Assembly (NCBI GenBank): GCA_021432635.1
Contig: MU270023.1
Location: 1,208,106-1,272,105, forward strand
Direction of reading: 5' to 3'
DNA from: Thozetella sp. PMI_491
Lineage: Eukaryota; Ascomycota; Sordariomycetes; Chaetosphaeriales; Chaetosphaeriaceae
Length of the DNA: 64,000 bases
The translations under genes were made by a program, and so were the position numbers. The notes below the pieces were generated by a model. That model was given only the letters and a program-made list of their open reading frames with translations, had not been told where the DNA came from and did no database searches. Positions 21,552 through 31,362 of this stretch are shown here, in pieces (position 1 is the stretch's first letter; the number at the start of each line of letters is the position of its first letter).

Positions 21552-24050
21552 GAATATCTTCTTATCCCACTAGTATACATATAAAGCTACTGCTTCAAGG
21601 TTCTAATCTATCCGCTACTGTTATTTCCATCAATCTGGCTTAGGTAATATTTAATACACTGCATGCACCGCCCACCTAGCCGCCAGCGCTGACCAGGCCA
21701 GAAAGCTGAGAGCCAATGGTTCTACGCCTACGCCCATGTCCATGCACACCTAGGCTTCCCTTGGGGTGCATACAAGCCTCAGAGGGTCCAACAGTAGGTA
21801 TGGGGTGAGGCTCTCATTTCTCTGCGTTAGCCCTCTTACTCGGTTGAAGAATCATGGAAGAGGTAAGTGCTTGGCATTGTTGATTATGTGAATAATTGAT
21901 GCATATCTGACGACTACTTTCAGGAGGTTTGCACTCAATTGGCGATGCATCGCGGAAGTGCCCTTCGATGACGTCAAACACATTCCGGCAAAGTCCAAAC
22001 AAGCCAGGATACAAGGTTATTGCGTGTTATCACGGCACGGAAATCTGTATGGAATCAGCCCACGAACTGTCCAAACCGTTTTCTACGGAGGAACGGCGGT
22101 CAATATACGCCATGCACACGCCGGCCGCTACTCTAGCAGCGGTGGAATTAGGCCACACTTCTTGTAGAAAGGCGACAGCCCAAATCTTGCACGTCAACCG
22201 CATTTAGCCTCAACTTGCGAGTACCCTGGAGGGTTTCAGGCGTTTGAGAGACACCAGTATCGGGGATTTCTCAGCCCTTGTCTCATGTTACTTGAAGTGC
22301 TTCGATGCCCGAGAACAGACTGCAAAAGTAGGAATAGCGTAAATTTTACGCGGTTAGGCCCTGCGAAAGGAATGCCCTCTTCTAGCAGGTATCATCGGCA
22401 GTTCGCCGCGGTGGCCAACATTACGAGATAACTCGTGATCAGCCCTGCTCTATTTGCTACCTACATAGCCTTGGCATGATACAGGTCTCGTCTTATTTCA
22501 TTTACAATGTCGACCACAAGAGATGGCTGGAGTATGTCTGCGCCGAGTGCGGCGGCGAAGCCCAATAGTTACTTTTAAATATACCTAATTGTAAGATACC
22601 GAATTCAAGTTCTAGGTTATAAAAGGGCATATATAAACTTCGAGACATCGACATCGCCCCTGCCGTGATATTGAAGAGTTGTAGCTAGTTATAAAAGAAG
22701 GCCGAGAATAGTCTGCGTCTTTTTAAAGAAGACCTACTCCTGCACCGAGAACATTACTGGTTTCAATCCATATCCATGGAGATAAAACGCCGGAAAGTTT
22801 GCACGTCCTCGGTTCCTTCTCAGATGATAGGCCACAGGAAACCAAACTGAAGGACGGGCGAGGAGCGACTCGGCTTAAAGGCCGCAGAGGCTGAGGCCAT
22901 GTCCCCATGCCGTGCAACCCCGAATGGTGCGCCTAATATGCCGGTGAGAAGCAATCAAACTTTGGGCAGCAAACCTGCTCATTTATCTCTTACGCACTTA
23001 CCTACTACCAACTTGCGAGGCGCTTCCAAAGCTATTAGAGAAAGTATCGAGCCCCGAACTGGATACCCATAGTACCATAACACCATGCATTGACACAAGA
23101 ACTTCGAGAAAGGAATATGCCCTCGGTGAATTAACTTCGATCCAAACACTCACACAAGTTTTACTTGATTGGTTATTTCGGACCTAGCAGCTGTTGTTCC
23201 GAAGCTTATGTGAGCGCGGCTGCCCAGGCAGAAGAGAATCTCATCGTGGCAAATGATTCAGTTCATTCATGTTTTCGGCCTCCAGCATGCCGATCATTGC
23301 TACCATACATTTACTTCACTGGCTCCGGTCTTAACCATCGCCAATTGTAGTCCAGGTAGGACTGTGCCACGGGCGGCGCTGTCTGTCTAGCTGACGTGGA
23401 GTTGCATTCTCTGCCGGCAAACGGCGCTTTTCTCTTGGCACTCATAGTGAAAGGACCTAGTTGCCTCACAATACGTCTAAAGCGCCGAAAGCTGTCACTA
23501 TATACGAAGTCGACAACTCGTGAAGCCTATTAATTAAGTATCAATGTGCGTGTTGATTAACCAGGGATCTTATTATAATTCAATTGCTGACAATGGAGCT
23601 GCGTAGATCTTTCAGACCCCAAATCGCCGATCTCAATGTTCTCAACAACACCAGAAACTGACATATCGGCTTTAAGTTTCCTAACTTAGAACAATCTCAT
23701 AACTCTCTGCTGGGAGATCTGTGCCCTTCGCAACCTTTAGAAGATCCGACTCGCTGAGCGCTGCGGTTCGAAGGAGAAGATCACACTGGTGAGCGGCAAG
23801 GATGATGCCATACGCCGAAGTTGATTTCGGGTGTAACCGTGCCCGTACACCGCCGCCTCAGATCGGCCGGCAATTGCCATAGTCATGCTAGCACTTCGAG
23901 TTGTGATCACGAGACTCTGGTACATGTCTCCTTCTATATATACTGCCTGCTGTCTCTCCGAATTTCTCGTAATTCAGATCCATCAGTCCCATTTCTTTTA
24001 ACGAAAGTCATCTCGACCCAGACTTACTCGCTTAAGAATCAAACGCAACC
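21552..24050. other. 2.5 kb without a recognised gene
   Basis: Mostly balanced composition with a short AT-rich part near 22,570-22,700. The longest frame, 21929-22207 plus, has no domain and would begin at TTG. A possible intron (GTAAGT...TTTCAG, 21854-21923) precedes it, but the joined frame meets stops upstream. I see no RNA gene. Confidence 0.4.
23935..23942 (+). promoter_or_regulatory. TATA box of the cysteine-rich peptide gene
   Basis: TATATATA about 110 bp before the ATG, followed by a pyrimidine-rich leader. The start context is CGCAACCATGA, good for fungal initiation. Confidence 0.55.
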
Positions 24051-24374
24051 ATGAAGTTCACTGCTACCACTTTCGCGCTCTTCATCAACCTCGTGCTCTC
24101 CGCTTCAGTTCCCGAAGCATCCTTCGGTATGGTTCAAAAGCTCGACACTAGGGCAGTATCGGGCGACATGATCATTTCCCGATCGTTCCCCTGTGCCTCC
24201 AACGACCCTACCGTTTGCTGCGCGGTATGTAACTCATACACCTGAGCTCCTAATATCCTATCATTCGAGAATAGCTTGAGTCATGAAGGAGGCTTTCTAA
24301 CTTAAAACAAGTGCCGTGGCGGGTTTGGGACCTGCATCAATGGACAATGCAGTTGCAACGGTGGGGATTGCTAG
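24051..24374 (+). CDS. Small secreted cysteine-rich peptide (78 aa, eight Cys)
   Basis: Exons 24051-24224 and 24312-24374. The 87-bp intron has donor GTATGT, branch CTAAC and acceptor CAAG. Without splicing the frame would run into a stop at once and lose five cysteines. Residues 1-18 are a clear signal peptide (MKFTATTFALFINLVLSA), followed by a propeptide-like stretch to about residue 44. The mature-like tail has Cys at 48, 56, 57, 59, 66, 71, 73 and 78, with CRGGFGTCINGQCSC. The GxCxxxxCxC ending is like that of defensin-type or knottin-type folds, although the CCxC cluster does not fit the usual CxxxC helix. Plausible roles are a secreted antimicrobial or host/competitor-interaction peptide; none is shown by sequence. 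It stands alone in gene-poor, transposon-rich surroundings, as effector-like genes often do. Confidence 0.8.
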
Positions 24375-26124
24375 AATATTCGAGCCTGTCCCCGACCTGC
24401 AGCGTTAAAGACATGATTGAAGATGTTGCGTGAGAAGGATGTGTTGGAGAGTACGGTGTATAGTCATTCATTGTTATGAGACTGGCCACCTCATATCTCG
24501 TTAGAGACTAAAAAATTGAAACCCGTTAGTATGGGTGCTGGTACTTCGTCTGATTATATGTGGATTTACCATACGTGAGTACTGTACAGACGTAAGTAAA
24601 CGACTATCACATGTAAATATCCGTGTCAGTGTTGGGGCTTCTGACGTGATCCACAGCTTCCTCCGATCAAAACCCTCACACTCGGACCTACTTTGTCATT
24701 CTTCCAAACCTTCAGGTACCTGCTGCTTATTTTTCAAGTCAAGTTGTCTTGACAAATACTCAATACCCCGGTCTTTTAGTCCTTTTCCCCCTCCTCTTTA
24801 ATTTTCCGCCATGGGAGGCATCGTTGAGCTGATAGCCTTACTACAGCCAGTGGCAAAATTACCGCATGCCAGGCTCAGAAGCGAAATGCCGTATAACGCT
24901 CTGCTCCAGAAGAAGAATTCTCCGCTAAAGTTAAGCGCACTAGCGGATGGCCGCCCGATAATGACGTAAGTACCCTGTAAGCCTCCTGGCTGGGCCCGCG
25001 GCAAGGCAGCGTCCAGCTTGGCCACGCCCACTAGCAGCATAGAGACCCTGTTGAAAATCCCGGCACATATAGGAGTTAGTGGTAATACACAACATTTATC
25101 CGTCACCAATAGCCCCCCGGGGCCCTATTTGCCTCCCACGCCCAATAATTGACAAGAAACTATATCAGGTCCCATCGACTCCTCAGTCTGTGAATATATC
25201 TGTGTAGAACGAGAAGTAGACCGGTATTATAGCTTGATAGGAAGGCTATCCCCAGGCTTCTCAAAGTTACACCACCCCCTGTGGACGTGCGCGCTGAATG
25301 TATCATGTGGTGTATAGTGTATTTGAGAAGTATATATGCATCGCTAAAAATGTACTTATTTAACGGGGGTGGTACAAGATCGTGTATCCACAGTAATCTC
25401 GCTACCAAGAAAGCAGTGGATATTCTGCACATCGGGTATAAATAATGCTCCCCGGCGAGGGCCATGAGCTCCCTGAATCCACAGTCTTTTCCGTACAGAC
25501 CACATACTGAGAAACCCTTCATACTGAGGGTAGCGCCACAGAAAGCACAAGGTTATAAAATAGTGGTTAAGCTTTCATTTTCGGAAGGCCTAAGATCGAT
25601 ACGGGTATCAAGAGTGTAATATCCCGTAAGACCCAGGCTTCGTTCCTATCCTCTACACTCCGGTATATCTGTTTGAAAAGGTTGTCCCGAAAAAGGGAGT
25701 CTTTCGGGAGTTTTTACTCTGCGCTGAGCAAGGCAGAGTAAGTCATCTTGCTCGTTTCCGTAATAACAAGATCCGACTTGTCCATAAAACTACCCTTGGT
25801 CGCGAGCAGAGTCTTATAGCGCGGATCCTGGTATTACACACTCTTCTCCTCGCGCGGCTTCTAATCACTCGGTTTCGGGCCCATTATTGTGAACTTAGTG
25901 TACCTTACGGTGCGCAAGCAGAAAGCTCCGCATCGAAAGGTGACCTCTTTTGGCACCCGCCCTTCTCCTGCTTGCATGTAGTAGACCAGGGAGAATAAAT
26001 ATCTCCTCGATAAATCTTGTGTGTAGAATTCCACTCCTCATCGCTCCATAACAAGCCTCTAGATCGTTAACAGAGTCTCAAAGTAACCGAAACAGCAACC
26101 CCGCCTCACAGTCTCGTCTTCGCC
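24375..26124. other. Intergenic, with a dispersed repeat copy
   Basis: No convincing gene. Minus-strand frames at 25109-24798 and 25522-25160 lack domains. 25270-25620 is related to 28545-28745 (see the repeat entries). Near 24,627 a short piece, GTGTCAGTGTTGGGGCTTCT, resembles one arm of that repeat. Confidence 0.45.
25270..25620. repeat. Dispersed repeat, diverged copy A
   Basis: Shares GAATGTA..ATGTG.TGTATAGTG, TGCATCGCTAAAAATGTAC and a later TTTTCGGAAGGCCTAAGATC..ACGGGTA..AAGAGTGTAATATC with 28545-28745, in the same order. A purine/TATA-rich insert lengthens the middle relative to that copy. Confidence 0.65.
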
Positions 26125-26610
26125 ATGGCTACCGCCACTACCCTCCTGCCCGTGGCCGTGCCCGGCCTCCACAGCGTTCTCAATACAGCTGAGCTTGAGG
26201 CGGCCACTACGCTGTAACTTTCCCAGTGGGCTCCCTAAACAGGATCTCGTTTCGCTAATGACCCCCAAAACAGCTACAACGTACTCCACCCCAACGATGA
26301 CAACCTGCCTAAAACTCCTGATCACATCCGTGCCGGGGCTCAGCAGCTAATCGAAAAGTTCGGCATCACCAGCAAGTTCTGTTTCCACCTCCTCCATGGC
26401 CATGACAAGCTGGAGAAGGGGACTATCATGGTTCCGATCACGTCGACATGGCAGACAGACGCTCTCGAAACGGAGGACTACGGAAGCGCAACGGAATCTG
26501 GCATCATCAAGGTGCTCTTCGCTCTCGTTAGGAGTGCGGCTCCAACTCTGGACGCAATACTTCTTGGGTCTTGCGCTTTCGTACTCCGAGGGATCCCAGG
26601 TGTAGGATAG
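26125..26610 (+). CDS. Small hypothetical protein with HLLHGHD motif (141 aa)
   Basis: Exons 26125-26213 and 26274-26610. The 60-bp intron (GTAACT...GCTAATGAC...CAG) removes an in-frame TAA and restores the frame. The protein starts MATATTLLPVAVPGLHSVL, then YNVLHPNDDNLPKTPDHIRA, GAQQLIEKFGITSKFCFHLL and HGHDKLEKGTIMVP. The short spacing of H68, H71 and H73 suggests a possible metal site. Similar short H-L-L-H-x-H proteins occur in ascomycetes as uncharacterised proteins (recollection, unverified). The last 30 residues read less like conserved protein (LDAILLGSCAFVLRGIPG), so a second intron or a 3' truncation is possible. There is no signal peptide. Confidence 0.6.
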
Positions 26611-28544
26611 CGCGACATACTATGAGTTGTGGGAAGCGTTGATAGATGCGCGATACAGCCGCGTGTTTTCTGGCCTGAGATAGTTAAGGTGGTGGATAAA
26701 ATGGAGAAGTTTGCTATGCTTTTGCTGGTTGTGCTTGCTGCCTATCTCTACTAGCTGCGAGATAATAGACGCGTGGCGTTGTTGGCAGAGCTTGAGAAGC
26801 GACAGGTCCTTGTCGTTGATTATTGCGGCGGTTTATATTACTGTAGGATTTCCTGCCAGCTACGTCTAGATATAAGCTCTGGTTGCTAGGCTCCTGAAAA
26901 TTTGACATATTCTATAAGCTTATGAGCCTGTAACTCTAATTGGACTATTAGCAGGCTTATGGAAGGCTGTGAAAGAATTGGATGACAAGTAAAATCTAGT
27001 ACTGTTGTAAAAGGTAATAATATTAATGAGAAAGAGGATAATAGAGGGTTATTAGCAGGTGAGAGGTGAGATAGGGAGGTATTATAATACTAAGGTCCTA
27101 GGGTTAGTCCTCTACGTGTAGTAGGTTTATTCCTAAGGTAGGAAGGCAGGACGAGTGCAATCAATGGATATATATAGTGGTAAAATCTATAATATAAGTA
27201 TATAGCTTATAAACTAAATTAATTACTAAAGAGTAAAGGCTAGCTGATCTATCTAGGTAGGGACTAGGGTCTTAAATAATAGATTCCTCTTTAAGGGGCT
27301 TGATCATAAGGCGATCACTACTGATCAGAGGTGATTACTTCCTATTAGTAGGGTTATATAATACATACCTGTATCACCCAAACGTCTTCCCCCTAGGCCT
27401 TATTGGCGGTCGCGGGGTCAGGGCTAAAGCCTTGCTTCTAATAGGATGCTAGTAGTTGAGTTTGCCCTAGGCCTTATATCTCTTTAACTTAATTGTTGCT
27501 ACATGGTAAGTTGGGTTTTGGCTAGGTATAGATTGTGGACGTTACTGTCTTAGCCTTGTGATAGGGAGAACTATACTAGTGGGGCCACCTAGTCCTCGCC
27601 AAGCCCTGGCGCCGCGGCCGCGGGCAGCACATAGGTCTTGCTTTGCCATAGTACGCGGCCAGGTTCAGTTTTATACATGTACAGCCCTGACCTGCCCTGC
27701 CACCCAATTACTACGGAGCTATCCCTAAGAGTAGATACCACACCTTACTACGTGGTGCTGGGTTGCTATTAGGAAGTATTAGCTGGATATGCGTCTACGT
27801 CTTGTCGGTTCCTTATACATATCGCATTACGCGTTATAGCTTATAAGTCATCCAGGTGTTCCACCTTAGACGTGTCTCCTGCTATCTTCCTGCCTACTGT
27901 CTGTTAACAGGCGATACAAAGCAACCTGGCTAACATACCTATCTATAGTATTGCCCCAGCCTACAGAGCCTAAGAGCCAGCCTTAGTCTACACCCCTACT
28001 TAGATCCTCAGGGCAGGCCGCGGGCTTGGCAACATTTCACTGCTACCTTGCGTCACGTAACCCTTATCTCGGTTAAGCTGCGCCTGTGTTATGCCACTAT
28101 ATGGGATGCTGCTGTGGCTTAGTTCTTCCCAAATTCCATCTTGCTAGTCGGGATGGCATGCCTTGCGATAGAGTGTCCTTCCCCTTCTCAGACTGTTCTT
28201 CTAGGCAGGCCCTAGCTAGCGTAACAACAGCCGAGACAAAAACATTGCCAGGTTTTTAGCGTTATCCCTCTGGTCTAGATAGCCAATGGAGCGATCTTAC
28301 CTTGCAGCATCTGGGCCGCTTACTTCCAGCAGATTCCTCACTGCTAGATATCTATGCTTGGCTGCCAAGCTCATTGCCCTCTGGTACTATAAATATCCCT
28401 GCCCACTACGTTCAACACCAGTGGATAAGCATGTTAAGGTTTGTGACGCAGGTTGAACGCAACAGGCTCCAATGACGGACAAGGACATGGGCCACCTGAG
28501 TCCCAGATCCCAGGCCCCTAATTGGCACTGCTTGGACCTGCGCC
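26611..28544. other. No recognised gene; partly RIP-type
   Basis: A weak frame near 26,700-26,850 (MEKFAMLLLVVLAAYLY then a TAG) looks like a degraded membrane segment. 26,930-27,500 is AT-rich. 27,500-28,400 is balanced, with a GC-rich spot at 27,600-27,630, but I see no coding frame there. Confidence 0.45.
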
Positions 28545-28745
28545 GCCCACTGTGACCTGCACTTTGAATGTACTGTGTGATGTATAGTGAGTTCGAGAAA
28601 GTACCTATGCCCCGCTAAAAAATACTTGACGAGGGTGTTTTTGGGTTCCAAAAATGGTGGGTCTGGGCTTCCATTTTCGGAAGGCTCAACATCGACACGG
28701 GTACTAAGAGTGTAATATCGGTGTCGATGTTGGGGGTTCCGATTT
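28545..28745. repeat. Dispersed fold-back repeat, copy B
   Basis: Contains two foldback units. One is CCCCGCTAAAAAATACTTGA followed by CGAGGG (28610-28635). The other is a hairpin with arms 28677-28698 (TCGGAAGGCTCAACATCGAC) and 28721-28742 (GTGTCGATGTTGGGGGTTCC), matching at 18 of 22 positions around a 22-bp loop. Related sequence occurs at 25270-25620, and the first unit recurs at 31000-31030. It could be a small non-autonomous element. Confidence 0.7.
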
Positions 28746-28990
28746 TTGGTTCCTCGACTACTAGCCTTACAGGACCTTTGGGATTGACCGTTTCCTTTTA
28801 ATGGAGAGTTTCTTGTCAAGTCTAACTTTATCGCATAATGTAAATTGTAAGGCACGACAAGTGCGAAACTTGAGTGCACAATTAGGTGTATTCGTAGATC
28901 CAGGCATAGCAACTGGCCAAATGCGGTTGGAAATCGGTAGGCTGTCTTTCCGCGGTGTCTCGAAAGACGTCATCTATTTGCGGGGTGTAG

Positions 28991-30841
28991 CTATGTCAAA
29001 ATTATCTCGTCGAACTGATGAGCCTGCCTACCAGCCAACTCGAAAGCTTCTCCTTGCATGATTCCGTGAATATAGGCATCCCCAATAACCTTATACCGCG
29101 GCTCAGGCAATAAATGTGGAGCTAATACAAACGGTGCACACCCTCCTCCCAGGATTGACACGACATGCCCTGGACGGCATTGTTGCGCAGCATACCCGAT
29201 GTATCCCTTTTGTGTGACAACAAAGCTCCTGCCTGCGCTGGCGGTCAACACAGCTTGCTCAACACTGATCAAGTCCCTCTCTTGGCCTGAACTGTAGCCA
29301 TCCCCGGCCGAAGTCCATTTCCACCACTTCTCAAGCCGGTTTTCGATATTTTCCACGTTGTCTTGAACCAGGGCGTACTCCTGTCGTTCGATAGACCATA
29401 TCCATCTACCGCACAATGCCTTCAAAAGTGATTCGGTCTCTACATGTTCTGCCAAGGTCCGTATGCTCTTCGCCCATAGTTGACGCTCCTCCCAAGGCTG
29501 CCGAAAGCACTCTGGGCTGACGTCGCGGATCACGTCAAATACAAACCCGTTCACGGCGACCGTGCTGGGGGCGGTACGCCGCCACATCGCTTCAGATTTC
29601 CCGGATGCACCAAGGTGCAATCTCTGGAGGACTATGCGATTGCTCAATTGTACCATCGCGGTCTCATCGTTACTCGGGTCGTCGCTAGGGGTGATGGTCC
29701 AGTCAGGACAAAAGGAGGGAAGGTTGAGAAGGCGGCGGTCACCACCGAGAGCGCCAAGGAGATCCAGCCTCTTGTAGTGTTGGATATATTCCATTGTGAA
29801 AGTTTCGAACACGTGCTCGACAGCAGCGGTGTAATCCAGCGAAATTCGGCCGTCGAGCTCTTCCGGAGCCAGTCCGAGAAGGCCATAGATTTTGTCCCGC
29901 TGATCTGTAGAAAGACGCCTCCGAAATAGAGTCAGAGTCCAGTGAAAGTCGCGGATGCTTGGAGATGTCCCGGCCCACGCAGTGAGACCGAGAAAATTGT
30001 TCAAACCATGCCACACGTCGTGAGAGATTCCGTCGTCTTCGCTGACAGAGAATTTGCGCGAGAACGATCCCGAATTAGGGTCGCAGCATGAACGGCCGTG
30101 CTTTATCAAGTTGGATGCCCCGCGGGCAAGGATACTGGCCGATATCTGCCTCGGGCCGCAGTAGAAGATGACATCACGCGCGAGGAGAAACCTCAATGAC
30201 AAGTCAGTCGATTGAGTGGTGCTAGCACAGCACCCTGCGACTTACTCTTGTACTGTCCACACACGCTTCCACCAAGGGAGATAAAACAATTTGATCAGCG
30301 CTATTGCCAGCTCATCGCTATTCGCGTCCAACTTTCCAGCTGAAAGATGGGGCTGGAGACTAGGTTGCACATGGCGCGTGTTATCTTCCGCGGAGAGCGA
30401 GAGATACTGAAGGGCTATTTCGATGCCGCTGTATGGATCACCTAGAAAGGCGGCAACTGAGGTTGCGTTCTGGTATATGTGTCTCATATGGTTGACCTGT
30501 TGTGATCTCTCTGCAAGATCCGCCTGGTTGATGCAGATTGCGTCAACCCACACGATCCGCAAATGGTCCTTGAGCACGAGGCGATTGAGAGCCCGGTACA
30601 GGGTTCGCGTCACAGGGAAGTCTAGGCCATCTATTGTTATGCCAACACTATTACGTGGATCTCCCCACACGTAAGACACAGCCTCGTAGGCGGGAGCATC
30701 CTCCAGAGACGCGACTTTCAGTTCACCCGCAATATCGGCAAATTCGGTTTCCTGTTCAAGTGTGCGGGTGGGTTGAAGATAGAGAAGTCGAAATTGCCTG
30801 CTGCCGAGCTTTTGAAAGACTCGACCAGCAGAGGCTTCCAT
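28991..30841 (-). CDS. HET-domain protein (heterokaryon incompatibility type), 598 aa
   Basis: Exons 30841-30246 and 30191-28991, minus strand. The 54-bp intron (GTAAGT...ATTGAG) splits a Glu codon in TVQE|FLLARD. The three HET landmarks are YEAVSYVWGDP (residues 52-62), RIVWVDAICINQADLAERSQ (95-114) and MRHIYQNA (119-126), followed by WKRVWTVQEFLLARD. The C-terminal half includes RDKIYGLLGLAPEE and ends with the HET-protein tail pattern VVTQKGYIGYAAQQCRPGHV and YIHGIMQGEAF. HET proteins trigger cell death after fusion of incompatible hyphae. The chosen ATG at 30841 gives a normal N-terminus; the longer frame begins at GTG. It is divergent from the ankyrin-CorA gene, with about 520 bp between the starts. 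Composition is normal, with no decay. Confidence 0.92.
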
Positions 30842-31362
30842 CGCTTTCTGTTCCAAGGAGCGGTTATTAGACAGGAAAACATGGCTATGCTGTTCATATG
30901 CATAGATAATTTTATGCGTAGGCCTTGGACTGCGAACCCCTCCTGCCCAGACGAATTTCTCACCGCCTTTAGAGCGTGAATTTGGAGATATCCAAGGTGC
31001 CCCGCCAAAATTGTAATTGACGGGGGTGTTGCGTTTAGGGGTGAGATCCCTCAGTGGGCGCATTTTGGAACAAGCGGCCCGTGGACCCACTTAACGCCAC
31101 GAGACCCGTGGCAGTATTGTCTTCCAGTAAAATCCGCCAACCCTTACCAAGGGCTTCGTAACGGTGCGGCTGAACAACAGTCAAACCCACACGAGAGCGG
31201 TGGTTTCTCGCTCATCCCAGTATGCCGCCTGCTCGTCTCCTTCTGGCCCAAACCACTGCGGAGCAGAACCAGTGTCACGTTGGTCTAGAAGCCAAGTAAC
31301 CTTGCCGTCTCTGCATTCACGTTTACGCGCCATTCACTACCACGAATTATTACTCACTCCGC
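30842..31362. promoter_or_regulatory. Divergent intergenic region shared by HET and ankyrin genes
   Basis: About 520 bp between two opposite start codons. It includes at 31000-31030 a GC-ended fold-back, CCCCGCCAAAATTGTAATTG then ACGGGG, related to the repeat at 28610-28635. No clear TATA box. The region may drive both genes; that is inferred from geometry. Confidence 0.45.

Noticed and set aside
21929-22207. 92-codon frame with a few cysteines, possible small secreted protein
   Set aside because: Starts at TTG, no signal peptide, and the possible upstream exon meets stop codons.
24798-25522. Minus-strand frames of 103 and 120 codons
   Set aside because: No domain, and the second overlaps a dispersed repeat.
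29480-29929. 149-codon plus-strand frame
   Set aside because: Antisense shadow of the HET gene exon.
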